Shown here piece after piece: positions 10,901 to 21,179 of a stretch of DNA of 64,000 bases (positions are counted from its first letter, which is position 1; every line of letters begins with the position of its first letter). The translations under genes and the position numbers were made by a program. A model generated the notes under the pieces. The model had not been told where the DNA came from and ran no database searches. It saw only the letters and a program-made list of their open reading frames with translations. Source of the stretch: Spinellus fusiger (taxonomy: Eukaryota; Mucoromycota; Mucoromycetes; Mucorales; Phycomycetaceae); assembly GCA_025094145.1 (NCBI GenBank), contig JALLLS010000009.1, positions 598,864 to 662,863 on the forward strand, given 5' to 3'.

Positions 10901-13900
10901 CGTCGTCAAGAACTTTATCGTTTTAGACGACGGGTAGGCAATGATATTGAACGCATTGAAGCCCACCGCTTGTATGAGGAAGCGTGTTTAGCTTTGAAAA
11001 AGGCTATAAGGCAAGCACAACGACAAACCTGGCATGTATTTTGTGATAAAGTCCGTAAGGGCTTAACAGAGATGACAAGTGCTGTGAAAGGAATGAGGCT
11101 GCGGAGACGTTCGCCAATTTCCCTGTCATCTCCAGAGGGCCCTCGGCATGCTGCCAATCGCATGATTGACCACCTAGAGAGAGTGTTTGGCGGATCTACG
11201 GAAAGACAGGAGCGTTAGGAGTTTACTCTCCAAGACAATCCAGTCCCATGGGACGTAGACTTTATTCACTCTGCTATTCGAAAGATGCCAAATCGAAAAG
11301 CACCAGGCATTGATCATATTAGAGCAGAAATGCTCAAACCCCTAGTTCGAGTGCTAGTGCCTCTGTTACATCAGATCTTCACATTGTGTTGGAGATGGTC
11401 GTGGACGCCTGTGGCCTGGAGAACAGCACAGGTGGTACCTATTTACAAAAACAAAGGAGAGCAGGATGACCCTAGTAACTATCGGCCTATTAGCTTGACA
11501 TCGGTGTTTCGTAAGCTCTTAGAAAGATGTATAGCTGGGGAGCTCCTTTCGACCATGCCTGCATTGGACATGGCTCAAGGTGGATTTCGCGCTCGTCGTG
11601 GAACTCTAGACCAGGCCCTCTGTCTCCACGAACTTATGGGGTTGTACGCTGCCCAAGGATCAGGAGAGCAAGATCCAAAACCTCCAGTCGTCGTCTTCCT
11701 AGATATTAAAGCTGCATATGATAGTGTGGAACGCTCTGTCATATGGGAGTCGCTGATGCCCTTCGTGTCTCAGCCGTTGCTCTTGCTACTACAGAATTTG
11801 TTTGATGACATTGTGGTGAATGTGATTCTGAAAAATGTAGCATCCCGGGACATTGCACCTAAACGAGGAGTCTTACAGGGTAGTATTCTTTCTCCATTTC
11901 TTTATTCTATTTTCATTGATACTCTTCCACGTTTCTTGAGGTTTGCTTCGGTATCCCCAATACTGGTTGGTATGCACCCACCTACCATGGGACGGTCCAT
12001 TAATCTCTGTGCTCGAAATCCTTTCTCTTTTGCTTCCCCACAGGCAACTGTTCACGCATTGCTTGACGAGTTACAGAATTCCCTTCACAATCCTTTTCCT
12101 ACTTCTACAGTTTCGGATGACTCTTCTGAGTTGTCAGATTCCTCTTACAGTCCGTCTCATGTCACTGTTACTTGGGCTCCTGTGAATTGTTTGTTGTATG
12201 CTGATGATGTGGCTCTTATGGGCTGCCCAGAAGATATACATCGAATGCTGGCACTTGCCAAAATTCACTCGACCCTCCTTGGTTACAAATGGAGTCCCTC
12301 CAAATGTGAAGTACTCAATGCCCCGGCCAATGTGCCGTTTTACCTCTATGGCAACGAGCTTCCAACCTGTGATACTTTCAAGTACCTTGGTATCCCCTTT
12401 TCACGTCAAGGTATTAACCAAGACGCACTTTTCTCACACTCACAAGTCAAGGCAATTGCAGTAATGCAAAAGCTGAGAGGAATGGGTGTAAACATGTATG
12501 GCTTTGGGATTACAGCAGCCCTAAGAGCGTATACTGTTTTTGTTCGGCCTATCCTTGAGTATGGGTTGGCTATTTGTAATGTCAATAGACTAGGCATCCG
12601 CCCGCTACAAATCTGTCAGTCTGCTTGTCTGAGACTTTGTCTTGCTAGATCTGCTACTGCTAGGTTTGGAACGATCCAGGTTGCCCAATTAGCTGCCCTC
12701 CCTAAAATATACTCTCGTTTTCTTTATCTGCAAGCCAAATTTGTTGAGCGCGCAGCTACCCTTCCTGAAGACACCCTCCTCTGGTGCCTTGTCCCGCAGC
12801 TTGAAGCACCCCAGAGTAAAGCCAGATGGATTAAGCTACGTGGCAATGTACTCTGGCAAAATGCTCAAAGAATAGGACGGGCTCACAACCCTCCTAAATA
12901 TCCATTAAAAGTAGCTTATCTTGAACGTCTTCAAAGTGAAATTACTAGTCTAGTACGTGGCAAGAATCCGCTGGTGACGGTAGCCCGTGGACTATGTAGA
13001 CCTGTTTGGGATCCAATTCTTCTACTACCGTGCACGCGCAAAGAAAGACATCGTCTACTAAAATGGAGGATTGCTTGGTTACCACCAACACCTTCAGTTC
13101 CTTGCCAATGTGGCCACCCATCTGCCAATCGGGACCACTTTCTCACTTGCACATTCGTTGACCATGAACGCTCCACGTTCTTGTTCTTCCTAGTTCCTGC
13201 ACCACCACAAGATGTTCATCCAATTGACTATTGTCTAAATCTTCTGCCGCGCACGGTTAAGTCTTTTGTTAAATGGCGAGACCTTTGGCCCAGTCTGTTA
13301 ATACTGCTGCAAGCCATTGATCGAGCCACGTCTACTCGAGACTTTAAGGTAGAGCCATCAGCTGGTAGCCTGCTCATTGAGGCTGCTGATGGGTGTGTTG
13401 AGCGGGAACGCCAACGCCGCCATAGAGTGCAAAGACTCCTGCAGCAACAGACGCTGTATCCTCACTTCTCCTCCGATCTCTCCTCTACCACCCATTCTTA
13501 ACCCGTTTAGCAAAGCCATAATCTGCTAATGTAATTGCTACATATATTCTCAGGATTGTCCGAGTTGCTCTAAGTATCCCTTGTTGGATTTCGAATTGCC
13601 ACAGGATGACGGTTATCTTTTTGGTGTCCTGGTTTCCTTGCTGACTTTATGGCCTTTTGGATGTCTATTCATAATTCCCATTTTACCATCATTACCCACT
13701 TTTCATCATTTTTCATCATTTTTCCCTCATTGAGGTTTTATATTCTCTTTTCTTTCCGTCTCTTCTCTCTTTGCATTGTTTTTTTCACTTATGTATTTGA
13801 AGTGTTTCAATGTTTATTCTTATTTTTCAAACGATCTCATAGGGTGGCTAACATGCCCAATGCGCGAATAGCAACCAACACCCAAAAATAAAAATACTTT

Positions 13901-14466
13901 GAGCTGTACAGGCTATGGGTTGATGTACTCACTCTTGTATGCTAGTGGATATATTGAAAAACTTACAATTAGACCATTATTTTGATTTTATTATTCCAAG
14001 TCTTCAAGTAGGCTATGAAAAGCCAAGCAAAAATGTCTTTGATGAAGCACTTTGTATAGCTAGTACCTTTCAGGAAATTGCTCCAGACTCTACTCTCCAT
14101 GTGGGAGATAGCAAGGAAATGTAAAGTAGAATGTATCTAGTACACTAATGACCTCTTTCTATGTAGGGACTATGATGGTATACAGATGGAAGAGACATGT
14201 CCATTGACACATTTAATATGTTTATTTTAGGTGCCATAAATGCTGGATGGAATTCTGTTTTATTGGACCGAGGTATTATATATCCACATATAAGATACTA
14301 TAGAAAATCCGAAGCTATATCTCCTATGCTCTAACATCAACACACACACACACACACACTAGATCCTATAGACTATATGCCCAACACATCATTCCAAGGG
14401 AATGTAGACAAAATATCTACATTGACGGATCTGTATCCGTACCTTCTCAAGAATTTTAGCGAGTAA
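7989..14466 (+). CDS. HAD-superfamily hydrolase (HDHD3-like) with a LINE retrotransposon inside its fourth intron
   Basis: Exons 7989-8075, 8167-8310, 8399-8441, 8502-8660, 13946-14120, 14167-14177, 14231-14272 and 14363-14466; 254 residues in frame, normal for the family. HAD motifs: TFDAFNTLF (motif I nucleophile Asp), IISNSDERL (motif II Ser), GYEKPSKNVF (motif III Lys) and HVGDSKEMDYDGA (motif IV acids). The order with an alpha-helical cap between motifs I and II matches HDHD3-type phosphatases; substrate unknown. Intron 4 (8661-13945) contains a complete LINE insertion in the same orientation as the gene. Removing the element and one copy of its duplication restores a 49-nt intron with normal splice ends. 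Intron 7 holds a CA microsatellite just before its acceptor. Whether transcripts splice across 5.3 kb, or end inside the element, cannot be read from DNA. Confidence 0.9.
8665..8683. repeat. Left copy of the 19-bp target-site duplication of the LINE
   Basis: gagctgtacaggctatggg occurs here and, identically, at 13901-13919, flanking the retrotransposon. Confidence 0.95.
8951..9913 (+). CDS. LINE ORF1 protein (coiled coil, low-complexity linker, RNA-binding-like domain)
   Basis: A 320-residue protein thought to coat the retrotransposon RNA. Residues about 10-55 form a heptad-rich coiled coil (MLQMMAAIQKQMEIFG). A Thr/Pro/Ala-rich linker follows (about 55-110), then a basic stretch and a globular C-terminal domain starting near YEFVYVPCRRYLKYGQVRKM that resembles the RRM-plus-C-terminal layout of LINE ORF1 proteins. 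No CCHC knuckles are seen. The frame stays open upstream to 8705 (82 more codons) without an ATG, so either translation starts at 8951 or this copy lost its true 5' end. The stop codon overlaps the ORF2 start as ATGA at 9910-9913. Confidence 0.8.
   Translation: MSEVEKADTHAQQMLQMMAAIQKQMEIFGLRIQELEAQLKAKDAMIASLQAQATTSTTNTTNTTTTATPATPATPAKQDNSTAASKHAPTSTPTPTPTTYASMAKKNPQAKKPTKAKAVLKAQAVRALQEPTGPSVYEFVYVPCRRYLKYGQVRKMLGSLKIQQSRIIDIHFPARGTVALLVHSSYKKELEEHLEKLKISPVKDFNPVSAAVIADPKLQGETNSTKAAKAQELFDQRVSNTCLRSPTHLGYSIARHFGSGNATPRLSATAFEKLLADLKAKTPVASRPATLEEEAIQAFGSGSAIEEDEGDAQNIHREEL
9910..13501 (+). pseudogene. LINE ORF2: endonuclease and reverse transcriptase, with one frameshift and one stop
   Basis: Starts at the ATG overlapping the ORF1 stop. 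After about 27 residues (MNRLKIGLLNACGIRPK...) the frame hits a TGA near 9991, while homology continues one frame away with DIDILLVTETF; so there is a small indel near 9977. The APE endonuclease has VTETF, LGDLNTRLS and GSDHHLCEL. A TAG at 11216-11218 interrupts an otherwise continuous frame. The reverse transcriptase follows: NRKAPGIDHIRAEML, SNYRPISLTSVFRKLLER, FLDIKAAYDSV, GVLQGSILSPFLYSIFID and the catalytic YADD (LLYADDVALMG). Near the C-terminus CQCGHPSANRDHFLTC is a CCHC-type knuckle. No RNase H domain is apparent. Product would endonucleolytically nick target DNA and prime reverse transcription there; this copy should not make it without recoding. Confidence 0.93.
13901..13919. repeat. 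Right copy of the 19-bp target-site duplication
   Basis: Identical to 8665-8683; the original intron resumes at 13920 and reaches its acceptor at 13945. Confidence 0.95.
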
Positions 14467-15383
14467 CGTGGACATACTACTACTACCATTATCTAATTTT
14501 CATAAAGGCCTACTATTAGTAGGGATACTTTCATTTGTTTTTGTTTTTGCTACTGTCCATGAGAGGGAAGACTAAGCCAACTTAAGCATGGGGAATAACA
14601 ATAAAGTCAATAGATTCAATAGAATAAAAATATACGACATTAGGGTCACTATATTGCATTAATAAGGATAGTTTATTATGTCTTTTCTTCTTCTTTTAAA
14701 AAAAGTAAAAACAAAAAACATAATCCAAGCTAAGATAATGATGAAATGACAATGATAAATATAATATAATATAATACACACTACACTACATACGAATTGA
14801 TAAACTCGATTGTGCCGTCTCTTATTTTTCTATTTGGATCATATCTGTGAAAAAAGATAAACTACATTTTAGTCTTATAAGAAGAATAGTTGTTAGTACT
14901 GTTTTATTCATTAGTAGAATAAAAAGATGAATACTCCACTTGTCCATAGTTATTTGTTATTATATCTTATAGATAAACCCTCCCCCTCCCCCCAATATCA
15001 AATCTAAAACACAGCTTCATTGACAGTGGAGAAATACATAGAGGCATGTACTTTGTGGCCATTGAATAGGGAATCTTATCTATCTATTTGCCCTATTGAC
15101 TAGTGCAAAGAAATTCACGGTATTGATGAAGGAATGCCTACACTATATAAAGGACTGTATTGATTCGGAGATAGGAAGAAATATCAAAGAATGAATTCTC
15201 TATCACTCACCATCAGGATTATTCAATATTCAGTTTTAAACATTATGACAGTATGATAAGGTCATTCTATTAAAATATCATTCAATGAAATAAATAAATA
15301 AAAATTAGCTTCTATTTTATTCTCATTAAATACACTATAAAAGAGCCAAAACAGACAATTTAATTTAGTATATCTTTCTTACC
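14467..15383. other. Intergenic region
   Basis: About 0.9 kb of AT-rich DNA with TATAATA and AAATAAATA runs. It separates two plus-strand genes, so the promoter of the membrane protein gene should lie near its right end. No coding or RNA gene recognised. Confidence 0.5.
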
Positions 15384-16034
15384 ATGGATGCAACTTTTCC
15401 TCGAGTAGCTCTTGTAGAAGCATTTCTGGCTGATTCCTATGTGCGTTCTGGTTGGATAGCATGGACCATTCTTTTCGTTCTGTGTGGTGCTTCCTGGGTT
15501 GTGCGTAGTGGATTCAACGACGTAGCTGTCCATCCTACCACTGTCAATCCAGCAGTGACTGGTAACACTGAAAGTATCCATAATTATGCCGACACAGAGA
15601 TGAGCCAACACGAAAAATCTCCTATTATTGCATTGGATAGCACTGTTTATGTAAGTGCAAGAGATGTTTATGGTGGGGTGTACCTATACTTTAACAATTC
15701 TCTAGGCACGTATTGAGCGTGCTTATCGACTTGCTAGTGAAATGTTGACTCTGTTGGGTTCATCATTGATTCTTAATACCTTTGCCCGTGGATCCACCCG
15801 TGCAGTAATGATCTTGTCCTGGGTGTAAGTGACTTTTATTTATTCTAGTACTTATCTCTCTCCCCTATTTTATTTATTTTATTTTATTTTAGTTTTACTG
15901 TGATTGCACTTGTCTATTATGTCTTGGAAGTAAGCTTTACCCATTGCTATATCCGATTGGGTTTTACAAGTATACTATTTGCTATTGCTATGGCTATTAT
16001 TGGTCTTGCTTATCAACAAGGATTTGGACCCTAA
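15384..16034 (+). CDS. Small multi-pass membrane protein of unknown function
   Basis: Exons 15384-15650, 15706-15824 and 15893-16034 join in frame to give 175 residues. I do not recognise the family. The protein has a hydrophobic segment near residues 22-42 (SGWIAWTILFVLCGASWVV), a polar loop with several Ser/Thr/Asn residues, and a C-terminal half with three more hydrophobic stretches (LASEMLTLLGSSLIL, VMILSWVFTVIALVYYVLE, FTSILFAIAMAIIGLAYQQ), so about four membrane helices. No charged catalytic motif is visible. Intron ends are canonical and the encoded helices span the splice junctions, which supports a real gene. The stop is 95 bp from the Fanzor-type element. Confidence 0.75.
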
Positions 16035-16833
16035 TTCTAATACACCTATTGGATAGTGTATCTATGTATCTATTGATAATAAATAAATAATAGCTCGCAT
16101 ATGTATAAAATGTCACTTGGAGATGACTACACACCAGGAGATTTTTCTGACTTTTAGGCGGGGATATCTCCTTCCTTTTACGTCTAAAAATGTCTTGCCT
16201 TTTATGGGACTGTATTTAAAAATCAAAAGGTTTGCAAGTATCTGTAATAAAGGGCACTGTAGTTATCAACAAGACCACTAGAGAGATGAACTTGTAGTTG
16301 TTTGGTCTATAGCAGTGAGGAAAAATAGAGTATTCGTACAATGGCTAATCTAGGGAAATCAAAGAGGGTACATGAACAGAAACACAACACACGATTTGAA
16401 TACAACTGGTAACTAGGCAACTGTTCTTTAAGCAATTCTTTTCTTTTTAAATGTTGTTGTAGTCTGCATTACTTTGGTAGTTCTGATTAAGCAAATGACT
16501 TGTGAAAATTCTTTTTTTTCTCTTCTGTTCGGATATAAATACCTGCTAATTACACTGTCTGTTGTTCTTCATAACTTCTATCCTCTTTATTTTGTTTACC
16601 TTTGTCTGGCATATAAACCAACAGTTGTGATCTGGTAAGTGTTTGTGTATGTTTATTGTGTCTTACATGTTAGTCAGTTTCTATTGTATATTATTATATT
16701 TTAATAAACCCAGTGAATCCGTTACAAAGACAAAGGCAAGAAGGTGATAATGCAAGGGTAATATGACATACATAGAGAGTACATTAATACATCTCGAACT
16801 AACTATTTTTACTATTATTTTATTATTGAAAAG

Positions 16834-17290
16834 GGATATTGGCACCTAAAAGAATCTGAGTACGATCCTACCAAACTGCCAGTTGTTGCTTATGGCACAG
16901 AAATAAAGGTAAAAGATGCTGCCAAGTTTAAAGTTCATCGTGTTGGTTTGACGAGAGTGTTATATCAATCATTGAAAAAGAGACAAAAGGCTGGGAATCT
17001 TCTTATGGTTGATGTTGATAAGTTCCGAACATCGAGAGTAAACATGATTGATCTCTCACTCAATATGAATAGCTCTTCTAACAGTTACTCTTATTTTTGT
17101 TCTCAAGATCTGCCACACTTATAACACAAATAGCCTCACTGAGGTATTAGTAAATTTCAACAGTATCCGCGCTTGTCAAAGTTGTGGAGTTGCTTGGAAC
17201 AGAGATGTGAATGCATCAAAGAATATCTATACAATTGCAGAAGAGTGTTTAAAGGGTCGCCGCCAAATAACTCCATTCTGTAGAAAATAA
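16834..17290 (+). pseudogene. Fanzor nuclease, C-terminal RuvC-II / zinc ribbon / RuvC-III fragment
   Basis: Two exons, 16834-17037 and 17108-17290, join in phase across a 70-nt GT..AG intron. The first reads LPVVAYGTEIKVKD, then VLYQSLKKRQK and MVDVDKFRTSR; the second starts ICHTYNTN and continues RACQSCGVAWNRDVNASKNI, ending at a TAA. This is the TnpB/Fanzor order: RuvC-II with VDEFxTSxxC, zinc-ribbon cysteines (C-H-T-Y, CQSC) and RuvC-III with RDVNASKNI. The RuvC-II glutamate is lysine here (VDKF), while copy 2 keeps VDEF, so this copy should be catalytically dead. A further upstream exon ending before 16756 is possible but unproven. The N-terminal half with RuvC-I is not seen. Confidence 0.85.
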
Positions 17291-17502
17291 TAGATATTCT
17301 TATTCGTATTCATATTATATATCGCCACTGAAAGTGGTTTCCTATGGGATTCAGATAGTTACAGGTAAATCTACATAATAATCTTTATTTAAGAACTAAC
17401 ATGAATACATTTCACTTTTTTTGCTCCTTTTCAAATCAATGTCATTTTTAAACAATTGTAGTTTGACTATTTCCTTTTATATCCTAAAGATCTCCTGGTG
17501 TG
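17291..17502 (+). ncRNA. Candidate Fanzor guide-RNA (fRNA/omega-RNA) region
   Basis: Noncoding stretch between the Fanzor stop codon and the right TIR. It stays well conserved in copy 2 and in the visible start of copy 3, although the protein gene is broken. It includes a small perfect hairpin, CCACT-GAA-AGTGG, near 17320; copy 2 has a different but still pairable sequence there. In characterised Fanzor/TnpB systems the guide RNA derives from this side of the element and reads into flanking DNA. This is inference from position and conservation only. Confidence 0.25.
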
Positions 17503-17638
17503 TATAAAAAGACAGAAGATATCGATAGATACATACAAAAAAGGAAATAAAAAAGCAAAATTCATAGGGCGACCATGACGTCCACACACTAGGAGTCTCT
17601 TGGCTTGAGAACTCTCTTTCTCTTCCCTACCCTTCATC

Positions 17639-18516
17639 ATGGTATCCCGTTGGTCTGTTGATTATGCCACTATCAACACTTCTTCAAGGTAGATTCAGAA
17701 GGAATAAAATAGAAAAAAGGAAATGTGTGTCCTCTTACTCTGTTTATGCTCCAAAATTAAATAAATAAGGTCAAAACTACCAAAGCCTATGGGATATGAT
17801 GCCACAGCCCTACAGAACACCAAAACACATGGGGTAGATATTCCATAGTAAAACACTGCACAGAAAGAAAATAAAAGAAAAGGACACTTCTTCTCCTCTG
17901 TATACTGACTTTAGGATTAGAAAATATCAAAACAAGCAACAGCCCATGACGATTCTAATGATATTACTATAAAAGTCAAAGTAAGCTTCCTCTCCAACAC
18001 CTTACCTATACACCTCTTGTCTTATTCTGATACCCTACTATAATAGAGAGCATGGGATGTAGCCATGGGACCTGCAAAGAACATTCCTATGAACGCCATC
18101 ATGATCTACATGAGTGGTAGTGGCGTACAGATATTCAGTGTCATGATTACATTTATGCTCTTCTTCCAGCCAGCTAAAGCCATTCTCTCTTTCCACCAAA
18201 GTAAGTGACTGTGATTGTGACTTGCTAATTCTCGGTGTGGGGATGAATTAGCTTTTGAACGGTTCGAATCCAAGGGAGCTGCTGCCAAACATCATCCCGA
18301 AGCCAGTTTATGGACACCCAAGCTAGCATACATTGGATTGAACTTGGTGATTATGTTGTTGGGTGTTTATAAAGTGAACACTATGGGACTCTTGCCCACT
18401 ACTACTTCTGACTGGCTTGCATTCTTGCCTCCTAAACAGGTGAGTCTTGGAGCCAAAGAGGAATGTCTGTCTATTGACTCAGGGATATATAGGTGCTTGA
18501 ATATGCTGCCATGTAA
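17639..18516 (+). CDS. EMC4: ER membrane protein complex subunit 4 (EMC4/TMEM85)
   Basis: Six exons (17639-17688, 17770-17833, 17921-17980, 18047-18200, 18252-18439, 18493-18516) give 179 residues in frame, the usual length. EMC4 is a membrane subunit of the EMC insertase, which places tail-anchored and multi-pass proteins in the ER membrane. Diagnostic blocks: RAWDVAMGPAKNIPMN, IYMSGSGVQIFSVM, the second helix ending before YKVNTMGLLPTTTSDWLAFL, and the C-terminal LEYAAM. Those last blocks match YKCxSMGLLPTxxSDWLAF and LEYS of known EMC4. The last exon has just 24 nt. The start lies 136 bp beyond the right end of Fanzor element copy 1. The gene converges with the RBM26/27-like gene, 316 bp apart. 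Confidence 0.93.
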
Positions 18517-18832
18517 AACACACCACTGAACTCAAACCAGCGGGTGCTGTGATCGTTTATTAGAAATGGTCATTGTATTAAGCATGAAAAGAAGAAGAGA
18601 GGAAAGAGAAGAGGAAAAAAAGAGAGGAAAAATGAAAGAGTGAGAAAGAGAGAAGAAATCTGATAAAGAAAAACGCACACGAAAGAATCGTTGCTATAGA
18701 AAAAAGAATATATAAAAAAGGATGTACTTTTTCTCTTTATCATTTTTTCTTTTTTTTTTCTTTTTCTTTTTTTAAAAAAAATAAAAAAATAAAACAAATC
18801 ACAGATAATGATATGTACAAAAAGAAGGGTGT

Positions 18833-21132
18833 TTATGCTTCGGCTGTATTGGTTTCTGTTGTGAGTGGGCTGATTTCTGTAGGGGCAGCCTCTGTGAGAA
18901 ATACTCCAGTGTTTAGGTCTGTATGCCACGAAAGTTGCAGAGTGCCTTTGGGGAAATTGGCACCTACAGACATAGCCTAAGAGAAAAAGAATATAAGCTC
19001 TCCATTGCATTCCATACAACTTACTTTCTCAGCTTCAAAACGTTGCGAGTAATTTACAATGGTGCCATGTTCAGAGGCTTCAAAGGAGGTGATGCTGCCA
19101 TATTGCTATGTTCAATATAAGTCACCTATTCTATTGCATTCCATTTCGAGTGTTCCTTACTTCAAAGTGTTTCTGCAGTTCCTCGTTTGCGTCTTCTGGG
19201 ATGTTTTTAATCAGGATCTTTGTTGGGCGATTATCCAGACTCATCCTTGCCATGCCTCCACGCATTCTTGGATAGCCTCGTCCACGTCCAAAATACCCTC
19301 CACGACCACGATAAGCTGATCCCTGAGCTGCAAGTCCAAGGGCTGCTGCTTCTGCTTCTAAAATAGCCAGCTTTCTCTTAAGATCCTCGGGTGTTTCTGT
19401 TGTACCAGAGACAGGTGTCTGCTGTGGCTGTGGCATCACACTTGCTTTTGAAACATCGATCTCTGCTGCAATACGCTTCAGAGATTTCAAAAGCTCTTCT
19501 TTCTCTACACGTGTCAAGTCTTTATTGCCGAGTTTTGCCATGAGTTCTTTCTGCTCATTGATCTGGCCTTGGAGCATCTGCTCCTTTTGTTTCTGTGCAT
19601 CCAGAAGAGCCTGCATTCGCTCCTGGTGCTTCTTTTGCTTTTCTTCTCTCTGTTTGGCTAATTCAGCCGCCCGTGCAGCTACCAGTTCAGGATCAGGCTC
19701 ATTGGAAGGCACAACGGGTGTCTGCTGTACCTCTACTGCGGGTGCTAGTCCAGAGCCACCTTCTTCCTTTTCCCTATGCCAATATACCTTTACAAATCGA
19801 TTGTCAAAAATAGCATCAGGAGAGTGGTAGGCTGCTTCTGCTTCTGCACGTGTACCATACTGCAAAATGGCCTTTTGCTGGTGTGGCTGCACACTGATGT
19901 TGGTGAGAGTGCCAAACTTTTGGAAAAAGTCATGGACTTTGGTGATTTGGCATTCCTCCTGGGGAATATTCTCCACCACCAAGGTAGTGCCTGTTTTGCT
20001 GTGGTGTTGGTAGCCAGCGACATAGCCTCCACGACCACGGCCACGACCACGACCACGGCCTCCTCTTATGTTCTGGTTCATGGGTACGGATTGCATTCCT
20101 TCTGGTATGATCATTGGGGGCATGTCATTGGGGAAGGGGATCGATCCATTGGGCATCAAGGCAGCACGCTCAGGATCATAAGCATCAGGTCCCATGCCAT
20201 TGGAGACTAGTAAAAAGATATCAGACAAGTTCTTTTTCTTTTCCTTCTCTCTCTCTCTCTCTCTTTCTATATATCTTACCCAAGGGATTGGGAATACCAA
20301 AGAAAGGTGGCTGTGGTCCTCTGCCTCCCATAGGCACACCCATATGACCGGGTGTATTAGAAAAGGGTCCATTGAATGCCTCATCCACAATAATTCTATC
20401 CACACCATGATCATAGGGACACATGTCTCCACGCATGCAGAATCCCTTTTCTGTGTGGTCATAAAGAAGAGAAAGAGTTCTATCCTTAGTCTTCTTTTTG
20501 TTTTGTTTTGCATGGATAGCAATACCACACACTCGCTCTCTCCTCTCTTACCATTGTAATCTCTGCATCGAGGTCTCTGTGTACGACCCATGTTCATGCC
20601 TCCACGGTGTCCTCTGCTGCCTCCTCTGCTGCCTCCTCTTGCTCTAGCATCAAAGGATGAATTCTGACCATTGTACATGGCAGCAGGTCCCATAGGAATT
20701 CCATCAGGACCCCGTCTGCTGTCCTCTCCTCGTACATATTTGTTCATTCCACCAGGCTGATTGCTGTCAGGGAACCGACGCTTGCCACGCTCCTCAGCCT
20801 GTCTGGAGGCAAATATATCTTCTTGATCTTCCTGTCGCTGACGTCTATGCTTAAAATTACGATCACCGTCGTCTTCCTCATCCGAGAAGTCGCTGAGGCG
20901 GCGAGTAGGTGTGCTCGATGTTTGTTCAGGAAGCACCATTTCTTTAGAAGATTCTGCTGGTTTTCCATTGTCATTAAGTTTTATGAACAGTCTGTCAATG
21001 AATGGACCGGTTTCTAATATATATATAAAAGAAAAAAAAGATACACACACACATACACACATACACACACACACACATAACAACCACCGTCACAACAGCA
21101 ACAACAGCAACAGCAACAACAGCAACAACAGC

Positions 21133-21179
<47 letters not shown>

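Larger units (their letters stand above)
8684..13900 (+). mobile_element. Non-LTR (LINE) retrotransposon, copy 1, nearly complete
   Basis: A 5.2-kb two-ORF LINE bounded by perfect 19-bp duplications. ORF1 (8951-9913) codes for a coiled-coil nucleic-acid-binding-type protein; ORF2 (9910-13501) for an APE-type endonuclease plus reverse transcriptase. A 3' UTR of about 400 bp ends in an A-rich stretch (acccaaaaataaaaatactt), not in a long poly(A). The element is clearly richer in G+C, and uses different codons, than the flanking host DNA. Two 5'-truncated relatives occur at 35847-38131 and 50192-50791. Only two obvious lesions break ORF2, so insertion looks recent. It lies wholly inside an intron of the HAD hydrolase gene. 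Confidence 0.95.
16130..17502 (+). mobile_element. TIR element carrying a Fanzor (TnpB-like) gene remnant, copy 1
   Basis: A 1373-bp element with inverted ends (CACACCAGGAGAT at left, the complement of CACACCAGGAGATCTTTAG at right) and TA on both outer sides (16128-16129, 17503-17504), as in Tc1/mariner-type insertions. Copy 2 (60547-61860) and copy 3 (from 63915) share the same ends and TA flanks. Inside, only the C-terminal part of a Fanzor nuclease gene is recognisable; the region 16190-16800 is conserved between copies 1 and 2 but I find no RuvC-I block in it. Fanzor genes are known to ride on diverse eukaryotic transposons, including mariner-type ones. No transposase is encoded, so movement would need one supplied in trans. 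Confidence 0.85.

Noticed and set aside
18252..18275. A tRNA T-loop-like string (GGTTCGAATCC)
   Set aside because: It lies inside an EMC4 coding exon (FERFESKG) and no acceptor stem or anticodon arm can be built around it.
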